From Alphaproteobacteria bacterium (GTDB lineage Bacteria; Pseudomonadota; Alphaproteobacteria; UBA6615), in contig JBDXCV010000013.1 in assembly GCA_039980135.1 (NCBI GenBank), forward strand, positions 248,001 to 312,000: a stretch of 64,000 nucleotides of DNA. Direction: 5' to 3'. The position numbers were made by a program, and so were the translations under genes. Shown here one piece after another: positions 1-9,513 of this stretch (its first letter is position 1; each line of letters starts with the position of its first letter). The notes below the pieces were generated by a model. That model saw only the letters and a program-made list of their open reading frames with translations, was not told where the DNA came from and made no database searches.

Positions 1-74
1 TTGGTCTTCTGGCGCATCGCCATCCGGCCCCATCGCGGTTTTACGGCCATCACTATGGACGGGGTGTCGGACCA

Positions 75-1298
75 GTGACCCAGACCCTCATGCCCGTCGC
101 CGAGGCGCGCCACCGAATCCTCGCAGATCTGCCGACCATGGCGTCCGAACAGGTCGCGCTGACCGAGGGTCACGGCCGGGTGCTGGCCGACGACTTGGCG
201 GCACGCGTGACCCAGCCGCCATTGGCGGTCTCAGCGATGGACGGTTACGCCGTGCGCGCCGAAGACATCGCCGAAGTGCCGGTGGAACTCACCGTGGTCG
301 GCGCGGTCCCGGCCGGCGGCCTCCATGACGGCACGGTCGGCAAGGGCCAAGCGGTCCGCATCTTCACCGGCGCCCCCGTCCCCGACGGGGCCGACGCCAT
401 CGTCATCCAGGAGGACACGGACCGAAATGGTGACAAAGTCACCGTGAAGGAAAGCGCCGCCGCCGGACGTTACGTGCGCAAGGCCGGACTCGACTTCGCG
501 AAAGGCGACGTGCTGCTCAAGGCCGGGACGATCCTCACCGCCCGTGACATCGGACTGGCCGCCGCCATGAACCACCCCTGGCTGCAGGTCCGGCGCAGAC
601 CCCAGGTCGCGTTGCTGGCGACCGGGGATGAAATCTTCCTGCCCGGCGAGGAACGCGGTGCCACGGGCATCGTCAGTTCCAACACGTTCGCACTCGAAGG
701 GCTCATCCGTGCCGCCGGCGGCGAGCCTGTCACCCTCGGCATCGCACCCGACGACCGGGCCGCGATCAGCGCACTGGCCGAGGGCGCGCGCGGCGCCGAC
801 ATGCTGGTCACCACCGGCGGCGCGTCGGTCGGCGAGCATGATCTGGTGCAGGATGCCTTGCAGGATATCGGGCTGGAGCTGGATTTCTGGCAAATCGCCA
901 TGCGCCCGGGAAAACCATTGATGTTCGGCCGGCTGGGCGATGTGCCCATGCTCGGCTTCCCGGGCAACCCGGTCTCATCGACCGTCTGCGGTGTGCTGTT
1001 CCTGAAGCCCGCCCTGGCGAAGATGCTCGGCACGGATGAGACCGAACCGGTCTTCGAGACCGCCACACTGGGCGTCGATCTGGGCGAGAACGATCGGCGC
1101 GAGGACTATCTCCGCGCCACGCTGACCCGCGACGGCGACGCGCTGGTGGCCGCGCCCTTCCCCAGGCAGGACAGCTCCATGTTCTCACGCCTGGCCGCAT
1201 CCGACTGCCTCATCGTCCGCCCGCCCCACGCCCCGGCGGCCAAGGCCGGCGCCAAGGTTGAATTTGTGCGGCTGGGGGACGGGAACGCCCGGATTTAG
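75..1298 (+). CDS. moeA: Molybdopterin molybdenumtransferase MoeA
   Basis: MoeA inserts molybdate into adenylated molybdopterin, the last common step of molybdenum cofactor synthesis, in the cytoplasm. The 407-residue length is normal for the family. The N-terminal domain has the hallmark SAMDGYAV motif. The central MoCF-binding domain shows VALLATGDE, TTGGASVGEHD and MRPGKP, followed by GFPGNPVSS; the C-terminal domain IV is complete. The start taken is GTG at 75; an in-frame ATG at 90 is a possible alternative. It is the first full gene on the + strand, 155 bases before lexA, and a short open frame upstream ends over its start. Function is certain, the exact start is not. Confidence 0.96.
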   Translation: MTQTLMPVAEARHRILADLPTMASEQVALTEGHGRVLADDLAARVTQPPLAVSAMDGYAVRAEDIAEVPVELTVVGAVPAGGLHDGTVGKGQAVRIFTGAPVPDGADAIVIQEDTDRNGDKVTVKESAAAGRYVRKAGLDFAKGDVLLKAGTILTARDIGLAAAMNHPWLQVRRRPQVALLATGDEIFLPGEERGATGIVSSNTFALEGLIRAAGGEPVTLGIAPDDRAAISALAEGARGADMLVTTGGASVGEHDLVQDALQDIGLELDFWQIAMRPGKPLMFGRLGDVPMLGFPGNPVSSTVCGVLFLKPALAKMLGTDETEPVFETATLGVDLGENDRREDYLRATLTRDGDALVAAPFPRQDSSMFSRLAASDCLIVRPPHAPAAKAGAKVEFVRLGDGNARI

Positions 1299-1328
1299 TC
1301 CCCGCATACCCCAAAGGGACAAGCGCGG

Positions 1329-1357
1329 TTGACGAGTCAAAAGAACATCACTAGAAC
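1329..1357 (+). promoter_or_regulatory. lexA promoter with SOS box GAAC-N7-GAAC
   Basis: Two GAAC half-sites at 1343-1346 and 1354-1357 are separated by exactly seven bases, the direct-repeat LexA site known from Alphaproteobacteria. They overlap a plausible sigma-70 promoter: TTGACG at 1329-1334, a 17-base spacer and TAGAAC at 1352-1357. LexA bound here would cover the -10 region, giving the expected autorepression. The transcript would have a leader of about 90 bases before the ATG at 1454. Confidence 0.8.
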
Positions 1358-1453
1358 ATGCGTCGATGTTTGCGGTTTGTTCCGTATATTGTGGTACTGC
1401 CGCACTTTAGGAAATGTCCGAGACCGGACCGGCTTACTGGGGGCCCTGACAAT

Positions 1454-2197
1454 ATGTTGACGCGCAAGCAGCACCAGCTTCTCACCTTCATTAACGAACG
1501 GCTCAACGCGACCGGCGTTGCACCCTCCTTCGACGAGATGAAGGACGCCCTCGGGCTCAAGTCCAAATCGGGCATTCACCGGCTGATCACCGGGCTGGAG
1601 GAACGCGGCTTCATCCGCCGCCTCGCCCACCGCGCCCGCGCACTCGAAGTGCTGCGCCTGCCCGACGAGACGGGTGTCGGTGCCACGGACGGTCAGCAGG
1701 CAGCGGCCTTCTCACCCCAGGTCATCGAGGGCGGCCGGGATAGCGAGACATCTCCCGCCATCGCCCCCTCGGAGATGACCGGCCCGGTATCGTCGGGTGA
1801 CAGCTCCGGCGCGGCGGAGATCGAATTGCCGTTCCTGGGCAAGATCGCTGCGGGCACGCCCATCGAGGCCCTGCGCGACCCGACGCGCCATATCAGCGTG
1901 CCCCCGTCCATGCTCGGGCGCGGCAACCATTACTGTCTCGAGGTCGAAGGCGATTCGATGATCGATGCCGGTATTCTCGATGGCGACACGGTCCTCATCC
2001 GGCGCACCGACACCGCCGACAACGGCTCCATCGTGGTGGCGCTGGTCGACGGCCAGGAAGTCACCCTGAAACGCCTGCGCCGACGCAACAATTCGGTGGC
2101 ACTCGAAGCCGCCAACCCGGCCTACGAGACGCGTATCTTCGGCCCGGACCAGGTCGCAGTGCAGGGCGAACTCGTCGGGCTCCTCCGCCAGTACTAA
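1454..2197 (+). CDS. lexA: SOS repressor LexA
   Basis: LexA represses DNA-damage genes and cleaves itself when RecA is activated. The 247-residue protein has an N-terminal winged helix-turn-helix (residues 1-65, with [21 protein letters not shown]), a long acidic and Gly/Ser-rich linker (about 70-120) and a C-terminal S24 peptidase domain. The cleavage bond is Ala133-Gly134 (KIAAGTP); the catalytic pair is Ser168 in GDSM and Lys206 in VTLK. ATG 1454 is chosen because the protein then begins MLTRKQ, the usual LexA N-terminus; the reading frame stays open upstream to 1358. The preceding SOS box indicates autoregulation. Its TAA overlaps the stop codon of convergent comEC. Confidence 0.97.
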   Translation: MLTRKQHQLLTFINERLNATGVAPSFDEMKDALGLKSKSGIHRLITGLEERGFIRRLAHRARALEVLRLPDETGVGATDGQQAAAFSPQVIEGGRDSETSPAIAPSEMTGPVSSGDSSGAAEIELPFLGKIAAGTPIEALRDPTRHISVPPSMLGRGNHYCLEVEGDSMIDAGILDGDTVLIRRTDTADNGSIVVALVDGQEVTLKRLRRRNNSVALEAANPAYETRIFGPDQVAVQGELVGLLRQY

Positions 2198-4335
2198 TCT
2201 TTCACAATCGGGTTCGGTAACTGGGTCGGACGCATCCAGGGCCGGCCCGGGTTCCGTTCGCGTGCCCGCCAGACCGTGACCGGTCGATTGGCCTCGGACA
2301 ACCAAATGGCGTGAGCGCCGGACCGCCAGACATCGAAGCGCCCGATGGTCACCGCAGGCCCCTTCGGCCCCCGGCAACTCCGCGGAATCGGCTCACTCGA
2401 AATCAGGATATCGGCCCGGCGGCATTCCTCCTCGAATCCGCGCGCATCTTCGACGACCGCCAACGCATACCCACCCATGTCGCCGGTGCAACCCACGTCG
2501 TCGCACGTCAGGCCGCCTGCCCTGAACGGCGTAAACCGCGCGACACCCAGGCGTCGCTGCCAGATATCCCGCACGAACGGCGACGCCTGGGGGTTCGAAA
2601 TATGCGCGTCGCCGGTGGCGGTCCGGACCGCGATAAGGTTCGCATTCGCGGACACCAGAATATCCGGTCGTTCGTCACCACCCGCGGTCGCCAGGCCGGC
2701 GACGATCAGGGGAATGCCCGCATACCGCCACCCGCGGCGCCATAAACACAGCCATAAGCCACCAAACGCCGCGAGGATCATCCCGGCGATGGTCGGTTCG
2801 GCCACGGTCACCGCCGCACCGGGCCAGGACGCGACCGTGCGCGCAATCCAGAGCACGATTTCCACGCCCCAGCCGAGCGCCGGGAGGATGACCCCTTCGA
2901 GGCCCAGCGGCATGAGCAGCAACGCCAGCACTTCCAGCGGCATGACCCATAACGCGGTGATCGGCACCGCCAGCAGGTTTGCGGCCAGCCCCATCGGGGC
3001 GAAACGGTTGAAGTGGAACACCGCGAAGGGCGCGGTCGCGAGGCTGGCGATCAGCGAACTGAACGCGATGGCCAGGAAATACATGAATATGCGCCGCGTC
3101 CACGGGCTCGCGGCCGCCGCGCTCCGGAAACGTCCGGCGAAGCCCTCATACGCCGCCACAAGGGCGATGACGGCGGCGAACGACATCTGGAAGCTGACGC
3201 TCAGCAAGGCCTCCGGGCGCAGCAGCAGGATTATCAAGGCGGCCCAGGCCACCAGGCGCAGGGAGATGCCCGTGCGATTGACCAGGATCGCCACGAGGAC
3301 GATGGCCGTCATCACGAAGGCGCGCTGGGTCGGGATCGTCGCCCCGGCGAGCATCAGATACACCCCCGCGGCAGCCAGCGCGGTCACGGCGGCGATCTTC
3401 TTGAGGGGCCAGCCCAGTGCCGCGCGGGACCACAGCGCAAATCCGCCGCGCACCAACGCGAACACGAAGCCGGCCACCAGGCCGAGGTGCAGGCCGGAGA
3501 TCGCCAGCAGATGCGCGAGCCCGGAATCGCGCATGTCGTCGCGCACATTCTCGGGGATTTCCCCGCGCTGGCCGGTCGCGAGTGCGGCCGCCACCCCGCC
3601 GGCGGGCCCGCCGATGCCGCCGGAGATCCGCGTCGCGATTCCCACGCGCGCGCGCTCGATCAACGACCTGAACCGCCCGACGACGCCGTCATCGTGCACT
3701 GCGGGCGCGATGTCCGCCGGGCCAAGCGCAAACCCGACCGCGCCGATGCCGCGAAACCAGGCTACCCGGGAGAAGTCATAGCCGCCGGGGTAAGAGGCGT
3801 CGGGCGGCGGCGACAGCCTTGCGCGCACACGCAGTCGATCGCCCGGCCGAACGGCCCCGTCCGTTGCCCGGAGGCGCAGGCGCAAACGCTCGGGCGCGAT
3901 TGTCTCAACGCCTGCGAAGCTTACCTGGTCCAGCACCACGCGCGGTCCGCGGGTCGCCGGCTCCACGTTCACCACGCGGCCCGCAACAATGGCGTTGATC
4001 TGCGCTTCCGCGAGCACCGGCGCCGCCACGCTTGCGGTACGCCACTGTGCCGCCGAGAAACCGACGGCGGCAAACAGCACCGCGACCAGCACGATCCGCG
4101 TGGATGTCACGCGACTGAACACAATCAAACCCGCAAGCGTCGCCGCCGAGAGCGCCGGCCCGAGGAACCAGGCCGGTTCGCGCGGGAGCGCGAAATAGAC
4201 CGCAATCCCGATCCCGAGCGCGACCGGCAGCCACAATACCCAGCGCTCCCGCTCGGCGAGAAAGGCCACCATGAGGCCATCACGCAGGACGGACGACGAG
4301 CGCAGGAGCGCGGCGGATGTCATGGTGTGCGGCAT
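2194..4335 (-). CDS. comEC: ComEC/Rec2 family competence membrane protein
   Basis: ComEC is the inner-membrane channel that carries single-stranded DNA into the cell during natural transformation. The 713-residue protein has N-terminal membrane segments with a DUF4131-like region, then the Competence domain with [15 protein letters not shown] and about ten hydrophobic segments. The last 150 or so residues lie where a metallo-beta-lactamase domain would be, but I see no HxHxDH metal motif, so that domain is degenerate or absent, as in other alphaproteobacterial members. The start at 4335 has GGGGGC eight bases upstream. It runs convergent to lexA and divergent from gltX. A role in DNA uptake is inferred from family only. 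Confidence 0.9.
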   Translation of the reverse strand: MPHTMTSAALLRSSSVLRDGLMVAFLAERERWVLWLPVALGIGIAVYFALPREPAWFLGPALSAATLAGLIVFSRVTSTRIVLVAVLFAAVGFSAAQWRTASVAAPVLAEAQINAIVAGRVVNVEPATRGPRVVLDQVSFAGVETIAPERLRLRLRATDGAVRPGDRLRVRARLSPPPDASYPGGYDFSRVAWFRGIGAVGFALGPADIAPAVHDDGVVGRFRSLIERARVGIATRISGGIGGPAGGVAAALATGQRGEIPENVRDDMRDSGLAHLLAISGLHLGLVAGFVFALVRGGFALWSRAALGWPLKKIAAVTALAAAGVYLMLAGATIPTQRAFVMTAIVLVAILVNRTGISLRLVAWAALIILLLRPEALLSVSFQMSFAAVIALVAAYEGFAGRFRSAAAASPWTRRIFMYFLAIAFSSLIASLATAPFAVFHFNRFAPMGLAANLLAVPITALWVMPLEVLALLLMPLGLEGVILPALGWGVEIVLWIARTVASWPGAAVTVAEPTIAGMILAAFGGLWLCLWRRGWRYAGIPLIVAGLATAGGDERPDILVSANANLIAVRTATGDAHISNPQASPFVRDIWQRRLGVARFTPFRAGGLTCDDVGCTGDMGGYALAVVEDARGFEEECRRADILISSEPIPRSCRGPKGPAVTIGRFDVWRSGAHAIWLSEANRPVTVWRARERNPGRPWMRPTQLPNPIVKD

Positions 4336-4476
4336 GGTTTCAGCCCCCAGCGTCCCCCTGCCGGCGGCCTCCCGTCAAGCGGGGTTCGCTGTCCACGCGC
4401 GATCCCCATCTTGACGCGCGGGCCCCGCACAGCCATACGAACGCCAGTCCTCCCCGCCCCCGACTGAGCCGACCGC

Positions 4477-5877
4477 ATGTCCGTTGTCACCCGCTTCGCC
4501 CCCTCGCCCACCGGATTTCTGCACATCGGCGGCGCGCGCACGGCCCTGTTCAACTATCTCTACGCCAAACATCACGGGGGCCGGTTCCTGCTGCGGGTCG
4601 AGGATACGGACCGCAAGCGCTCCACGGACGAGGCCATTCAGGCAATCCTGCATGGGCTGAGCTGGCTGGACCTCAAATGGGACGAGGAGACATATCAGTC
4701 CGAGAATGCGGACCGCCACCGCGAAGTCGCCAACCAGCTGGTCGCCGACGGCAAGGCCTACAAATGCTTCTGCACACCCGAAGAACTCGCGCAAATGCGG
4801 GAAAATGCCAAGAGTTCAGGGGGCGGCACGCGAATTTATGACGGCCGTTGGCGCGACCGCGACCCCGCCGAGGCGCCCGAGGGCATCGCGCCCGTTATCC
4901 GCATCAAGATGCCGCTTGAAGGCGAGACCACCATCGCCGACCTGGTGCAGGGGGACGTGACCCAGGCCAACGGCAATCTGGATGATCTCATCATCTTGCG
5001 CTCGGACGGCACACCCACCTATATGCTCGCCGTCGTCGTCGACGATCATGATATGGGTGTGACCCACGCCATCCGTGGCGATGACCATCTGAATAACGCG
5101 TTTCGCCAGCTCCAGATATTCAAGGCCTGCGGCTGGGATGTGCCGGAATTCGCCCACATCCCGCTAATTCACGGCGCCGACGGGGCAAAACTCTCCAAAC
5201 GCCACGGGGCGCTGGGGGTCGAGGCCTATGAGGAAATGGGCATTCTGCCCGAGGCCATGTGCAACTACCTGCTGCGCCTCGGCTGGTCCCATGGCGATGA
5301 GGAGACAATTTCCCGCGCGCAGGCCGTCGAGTGGTTCAACCTGGAAAGCGTCGGGCGCTCGCCCGCGCGCTTAGACATGGACAAGCTGCTCAACCTGAAC
5401 GCCCAGTACATGAAATCCGCCGATCCCGCGCGGCTGGCGGGCGGCGTGCTGGCGGATGCCGCCGCCGCTGGAATAACTGTTTCCCCCGACGCCGAGAAAC
5501 GGCTTGTCGCAGGCATGCCGGGACTCGCGTCACGCGCCAAGAATACCCTCGAACTATTTGAATTATCAAAACTTTATCTGACCGATGCGCCGATCGAAAT
5601 GAACGAGAAGGCACGCGACAGCCTCAAAGACGATGACGCCCGCAAAACCCTCGCCGAACTTGCGGAACTGCTCAAAAAGGCTACATCCTGGGGTGAAGAC
5701 GAACTCGACGGGATCGCGCGGGCATATGCGGAATCCCGGGAACTGAAGCTCGGCAAGGTGGCGCAGCCTCTGCGCGCCGCGTTAACCGGGACCAACGTCT
5801 CGCCGAGTATCTTCGAGGTTATGGCGGTGCTCGGCCGGGAGGAGACCCTGGCGAGGCTCGAAATCGCCGCAAATTAG
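4477..5877 (+). CDS. gltX: Glutamate-tRNA ligase
   Basis: This cytoplasmic enzyme charges tRNA-Glu with glutamate. The 466-residue product has a class I synthetase Rossmann fold with the HIGH-type motif HIGG at residues 16-19 ([14 protein letters not shown]) and the KMSKS-type motif KLSKR at 238-242, followed by an all-helical anticodon-binding domain. Length and motifs fit a normal GluRS. Alphaproteobacteria often have two GluRS paralogs; which one this is cannot be told from the window. No strong ribosome binding site is visible upstream. It is divergent from comEC across 141 bases and is followed by gltA in the same direction. Confidence 0.96.
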   Translation: MSVVTRFAPSPTGFLHIGGARTALFNYLYAKHHGGRFLLRVEDTDRKRSTDEAIQAILHGLSWLDLKWDEETYQSENADRHREVANQLVADGKAYKCFCTPEELAQMRENAKSSGGGTRIYDGRWRDRDPAEAPEGIAPVIRIKMPLEGETTIADLVQGDVTQANGNLDDLIILRSDGTPTYMLAVVVDDHDMGVTHAIRGDDHLNNAFRQLQIFKACGWDVPEFAHIPLIHGADGAKLSKRHGALGVEAYEEMGILPEAMCNYLLRLGWSHGDEETISRAQAVEWFNLESVGRSPARLDMDKLLNLNAQYMKSADPARLAGGVLADAAAAGITVSPDAEKRLVAGMPGLASRAKNTLELFELSKLYLTDAPIEMNEKARDSLKDDDARKTLAELAELLKKATSWGEDELDGIARAYAESRELKLGKVAQPLRAALTGTNVSPSIFEVMAVLGREETLARLEIAAN

Positions 5878-5910
5878 GCCTCAAGGCGTGAACCGGTACG
5901 TTCTGCAATA

Positions 5911-5939
5911 TTGCCGAACGGGCCTCTGCCGACTAGAGT
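5911..5939 (+). promoter_or_regulatory. Candidate sigma-70 promoter of gltA
   Basis: TTGCCG at 5911-5916 and TAGAGT at 5934-5939 are 17 bases apart and sit about 75 bases before the gltA start, in the 136-base gap after gltX. Each hexamer matches consensus at four of six positions. This is a sequence-only prediction. Confidence 0.4.
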
Positions 5940-6013
5940 GCGGCGCAACATAAGTCTGGATCGCCGGATATGCCGAATGGCGTGCCGCGTGCGAAATTTT
6001 GGTGGAGAGTTAT

Positions 6014-7315
6014 ATGAGTGACGCGAAAGTCGTGGATACCGCGACCCTGACCATCGGCGACAAAACTGTCGAACTGCCAATCCTAGAGGGCACGGAAGGC
6101 CCGCGCGTCATCGATGTCCGCAAGCTTTACGCCGAAACGGACATGTTCACCTATGACCCATCCTATACCTCGACGGCGAGCTGCGATTCCGAACTGACAT
6201 ATATCGATGGCGAGGAAGGCATCCTGCGTCACGGCGGCTACTCGATCGAGGCGCTGACCGAGAACAGTTCCTTCCTCGAACTCTGCTATCTCTTGTTGCA
6301 CAAGGAACTGCCGAACAAGGCCGAGATGACCGAGTTCGAGACGACCATCACCAACCACACGATGATTCACGAGCAGCTGCGCAACCTGTACAGCGGTTTC
6401 CGGCGCGACGCCCATCCGATGGCCGTGCTGATCGGCGTCGTCGGTGCCATGTCGGCCTTCTATCACGACTCCACGGACATCAATGACCCCCAGCAGCGGC
6501 TGATCGCGTCGCATCGGCTGATCGCGAAGATGCCGACGATCGCCGCATGGGCCTACAAATACACGGTCGGCCAGCCCTTCGTTTATCCCAACAACGAAAT
6601 GAGCTACGCCGAGAACTTCCTGCACATGACGTTTTCGGTGCCGGCGGAGGAATACAATCCGAGCCCGGCCATCGTGAACGCCATGGACAAGATTTTCATC
6701 CTCCATGCCGACCACGAGCAGAACGCTTCGACCTCGACGGTCCGCCTCGCCGGCTCGTCGGGCGCCAACCCCTTTGCCTGCATCGCCTCGGGAATCGCGA
6801 CCCTCTGGGGACCGGCCCATGGCGGCGCCAACCAGGCCGTGCTGGAGATGCTTGCGCAGATCGGCGACAAGAAAAACATCCCCGAATTCCTCGAGCGGGC
6901 GAAAAACCCCGACGATCCGTTCCGCCTGATGGGCTTCGGGCATCGGGTCTACAAGAATTACGACCCGCGCGCGGGTGTCCTCAAGGCATCGGCCGATGAA
7001 GTTCTGGCAGAAGTGGGCGTTGAGAACGACCCGCTGCTCGAACTCGCGATGGAACTCGAACGGATTGCGCTGGAGGACGATTATTTCGCCGAACGCAAGC
7101 TGTTCCCCAATGTCGATTTCTATTCGGGCACCATCTTCAAGGCGATCGGCTTCCCCACCAGCATGTTCACCGTGCTGTTCGCCCTGGCGCGCACCGTCGG
7201 CTGGATCGCCCAGTGGAAGGAAATGATCGAGGACCCGGCCCAGCGCATTGGCCGACCGCGTCAGCTCTTTACCGGCCCCACCGAGCGCGAATACGTCCCG
7301 ATCGACAAGCGCTAG
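6014..7315 (+). CDS. gltA: Citrate synthase
   Basis: Citrate synthase condenses oxaloacetate and acetyl-CoA, the entry step of the TCA cycle. The 433-residue length matches the hexameric type II enzyme of Gram-negative bacteria (about 427-437). The family signature [14 protein letters not shown] is present, as are the substrate-binding regions [15 protein letters not shown] and [14 protein letters not shown] 6014 is chosen because GGTGGAGAG lies four bases upstream; an in-frame TTG at 5999 is less likely. It has its own candidate promoter and a strong terminator after the stop, so it is probably a single-gene transcript. Confidence 0.97.
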   Translation: MSDAKVVDTATLTIGDKTVELPILEGTEGPRVIDVRKLYAETDMFTYDPSYTSTASCDSELTYIDGEEGILRHGGYSIEALTENSSFLELCYLLLHKELPNKAEMTEFETTITNHTMIHEQLRNLYSGFRRDAHPMAVLIGVVGAMSAFYHDSTDINDPQQRLIASHRLIAKMPTIAAWAYKYTVGQPFVYPNNEMSYAENFLHMTFSVPAEEYNPSPAIVNAMDKIFILHADHEQNASTSTVRLAGSSGANPFACIASGIATLWGPAHGGANQAVLEMLAQIGDKKNIPEFLERAKNPDDPFRLMGFGHRVYKNYDPRAGVLKASADEVLAEVGVENDPLLELAMELERIALEDDYFAERKLFPNVDFYSGTIFKAIGFPTSMFTVLFALARTVGWIAQWKEMIEDPAQRIGRPRQLFTGPTEREYVPIDKR

Positions 7316-7339
7316 TCACGGAAATTTCGAAACATGCGG

Positions 7340-7370
7340 CGGCCCTCCCTTCGGAGGGCCGTTTGCGTTT
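7340..7370 (+). terminator. Rho-independent terminator after gltA
   Basis: A 9-bp GC-rich stem (arms 7340-7348 and 7353-7361) closes a CTTC tetraloop and is followed by a T-rich tract. It ends gltA and lies between gltA and the convergent cupin gene. Confidence 0.85.
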
Positions 7371-7375
7371 GTGCC

Positions 7376-7867
7376 CTAATCGTCGAAGGACGAACCGTCC
7401 TTATGCAAAAAGTTCGGCTTGCCGTCGCGCACGGCATTCGCCATGTCGATGTCGGGATAAGTTACGTCCTCGTCGCGCGGCCGGTTACCGACTTCCAGCG
7501 CCAGCACGTCGCTATCCGAACGGTTGGCCAGGGTGTGCCCGTTGGGGTTACCGGCGGGAAATCCGGCGGCCATGCCCGGCGAAAGCGTGGTCTCCCCCTC
7601 ATCGGTGATCAGCGTCACCTCACCCTCGAGGATGTAGACGAACTCATCCTGTTCGGAATGCCAGTGCCGCGCCGACGACTGGGCACCCGGTTCGATGCGT
7701 ACGATGTTCACGCCGAACGCAGACAGGCCGAGCGCGGCGGACAACCGCGAACGGTGTCGGCCCACAACCAGCTGGTCATGGGGTGACGGATACGGCGAGC
7801 CCGATTCCTCGGTCAGAGTCTTCGGGTCGACGATCAATTCGGGCATCGTGCGCTTGGCGTCGCTCAT
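7376..7867 (-). CDS. Cupin-domain protein
   Basis: A 163-residue single-domain cupin of unknown substrate. The first cupin motif is seen in ARHWHSEQDEFVYILEGE, with the usual two histidines and a glutamate as metal ligands; the second is represented by PAGNPNGHTLANRS. No signal peptide or other domain is visible, so it is probably cytosolic. The ATG at 7867 is only four bases after the gloA stop, and AAGGA inside the gloA end serves as ribosome binding site, so the two are almost certainly co-transcribed. It is the last gene of the long minus-strand envelope cluster. A specific enzymatic role cannot be assigned. Confidence 0.85.
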   Translation of the reverse strand: MSDAKRTMPELIVDPKTLTEESGSPYPSPHDQLVVGRHRSRLSAALGLSAFGVNIVRIEPGAQSSARHWHSEQDEFVYILEGEVTLITDEGETTLSPGMAAGFPAGNPNGHTLANRSDSDVLALEVGNRPRDEDVTYPDIDMANAVRDGKPNFLHKDGSSFDD

Positions 7868-7871
7868 GGGT

Positions 7872-8276
7872 CTATCCTTGCTCGATCAGTTCGATCTTGT
7901 AGCCGTCGGGGTCCTCGATGAAGGCAATCACCGTGGTGCCATGCTTCATCGGACCCGGCTTGCGCGGGACACTCACGCCCTCGGCCTCCAGCGCCGCACA
8001 GGTCCCATAGATATCGGGCACCCCGATCGCGAGATGGCCGAAGCCCGAGCCGTGGGAATAGGGCTCGTCCTGATCCCAGTTATAGGTCAGCTCGATCACC
8101 GCCTCGCTGCTCTCGTCGCCATAGCCGATGAAGGTGTTGGTGAAGCGACCACCCTCGAAATCCTTCTGCCTGATCACCTTCATCCCGAGATGGCGGGTAT
8201 AGAAGTCAATCGATTTATCCTGGTCCTTCACCCGGATCATCGTGTGAAGAAGTCGATACGCGTCGGTTCCGGCCAT
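7872..8276 (-). CDS. gloA: Lactoylglutathione lyase (glyoxalase I)
   Basis: GloA converts the hemithioacetal of methylglyoxal and glutathione to lactoylglutathione, detoxifying methylglyoxal in the cytoplasm. The 134-residue protein matches the length of the E. coli enzyme. The metal ligands are visible: His11 (LLHTMIRV), Glu in VIELTYNW, His in FGHLAIGV and Glu in YKIELIE. ATG 8276 is chosen over the in-frame TTG at 8291 because GGGGGA lies seven bases upstream. It sits 43 bases after lpxB and directly before the cupin gene, so it is probably read with the lpx cluster. Confidence 0.93.
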   Translation of the reverse strand: MAGTDAYRLLHTMIRVKDQDKSIDFYTRHLGMKVIRQKDFEGGRFTNTFIGYGDESSEAVIELTYNWDQDEPYSHGSGFGHLAIGVPDIYGTCAALEAEGVSVPRKPGPMKHGTTVIAFIEDPDGYKIELIEQG

Positions 8277-8319
8277 GGTGGCATCCCCCAATTTTCATGA
8301 ACTCTGCTGTCGTCCGGTT

Positions 8320-9513
8320 TTACCGGTTGTGACCTGCCGCGACAATGTCGAGCACCGCTTGGGCCGCGCGTGCACTTGGCAGCTCGCCGCCCGGCTCCAT
8401 GTCCCGGGAAATCTTCCGGGCCTCCGCACCAATCTCTGTGCGGCGTTGCGGGTCCGAAAGCAGATCGCCCAGGGTGCCGGCAATCAGTTCCGGCCGGCAA
8501 CGAGGCTGCAGGAACTCCGGCAGCACCTCCCGGTCGGCCACGATATTGACGATCGAGGCGAACCGGACCCGGATCATCCGGCGTGCGATCTCGCCCGTCA
8601 GCCACGGCACACGGTACATCACGACAGTTGGGACCGCCGCCCAAGACAGCTCGAGGGTCACCGTACCTGACGTCGCCAGCGCCAGATCGCTCGCCGCAAA
8701 GGCGTCGTAGCGTTCTCGGGCACCATCGACCACCATGACAGGCCATGGCCATGCCGCAACACGCGCTTCGATCAATGCGCGAACGTTCTCCGCCGCCGGA
8801 ATCACCAGGGTCAAATTCGGATGGTCCGGCATCACCCGGAAAAGCGTTTCGCGCGCGATCGGCAACAGGCGCGACACCTCGCCCGCGCGGCTTCCCGGCA
8901 GCACGCACAGCATCGTCGCGTCCGCCGGAATACCGTGACGTGCGCGAAACGCCGGGCCGTCCCCGGAATCGACATCACCTTCCGCGACGGGATGGCCAAC
9001 GAATGTGCTCGCCATCCCGGCCGCATCGAACAACGGCGGCTCGAACGGAAATAGCGTCAGCAGATGATCGAAATGCTTGCGGAACTTCCGCACCCGGCCT
9101 GCCCGCCAGGCCCAGATTGTCGGCGCCACGTAATGCACCCGCGGGCATGCGCGCGTTCGCAGGCGGCGGATCACACCGAAGACGAAACCCGGAGAATCAA
9201 TCGTCACGATGACATCCGGTTTCAGCCGTTCGATGTCCTGCGCCACCTGTCGCATGCGGCGCAGCAGCCGGGGCACACTCGGCAGCACCTCGAAGAGCCC
9301 CATGATCGCCAGTTCACCATACCCAAACAGGCTCTGGAGCCCGGCGGCCTCCATCTCGGGACCGCCAATGCCCGACACCTTGAAACCGGGACCGGCGCCC
9401 GCACCCAACGCCTCGATCAGGCGGGCACCGATGACGTCGCCGGACGGTTCCCCGGCAATAACATAGACATGCAAGCCGCCTGCCCGCGCAACGTTGGAGC
9501 CTGGAGCGGTCAT
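8320..9513 (-). CDS. lpxB: Lipid-A-disaccharide synthase
   Basis: LpxB is a GT19 glycosyltransferase at the inner membrane that joins 2,3-diacylglucosamine-1-phosphate (lipid X) to its UDP-activated form, making the lipid A disaccharide. The 397-residue protein has the characteristic N-terminal AGEPSGDVIGARLIEAL and IGGPEM motifs, VTIDSPGFVFGV, and the C-terminal nucleotide-binding half with LPGSRAGEVSRLLP and SGTVTLELSWAAVPTVVMYR. Its ATG overlaps the lpxI stop by four bases (ATGA), indicating translational coupling. The order lpxD-fabZ-lpxA-lpxI-lpxB is the standard Raetz pathway cluster of Alphaproteobacteria. Confidence 0.97.
   Translation of the reverse strand: MTAPGSNVARAGGLHVYVIAGEPSGDVIGARLIEALGAGAGPGFKVSGIGGPEMEAAGLQSLFGYGELAIMGLFEVLPSVPRLLRRMRQVAQDIERLKPDVIVTIDSPGFVFGVIRRLRTRACPRVHYVAPTIWAWRAGRVRKFRKHFDHLLTLFPFEPPLFDAAGMASTFVGHPVAEGDVDSGDGPAFRARHGIPADATMLCVLPGSRAGEVSRLLPIARETLFRVMPDHPNLTLVIPAAENVRALIEARVAAWPWPVMVVDGARERYDAFAASDLALATSGTVTLELSWAAVPTVVMYRVPWLTGEIARRMIRVRFASIVNIVADREVLPEFLQPRCRPELIAGTLGDLLSDPQRRTEIGAEARKISRDMEPGGELPSARAAQAVLDIVAAGHNR

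Noticed and set aside
1-78. Open frame ending TGA over the moeA start, reading LVFWRIAIRPHRGF near its beginning
   Set aside because: Too short to identify. It does not look like the end of MoaC, the usual upstream neighbour, and the likeness to FWQIAMRP inside MoeA is too short to mean duplication.
2345-4467. Two long + strand frames (478 and 484 codons) opposite comEC
   Set aside because: They overlap each other and lie fully antisense to a well-supported membrane protein; no recognisable motifs.
5999-6013. Five extra N-terminal codons of citrate synthase from a TTG
   Set aside because: The strong GGTGGAGAG site points to the ATG at 6014, which also gives the normal length.
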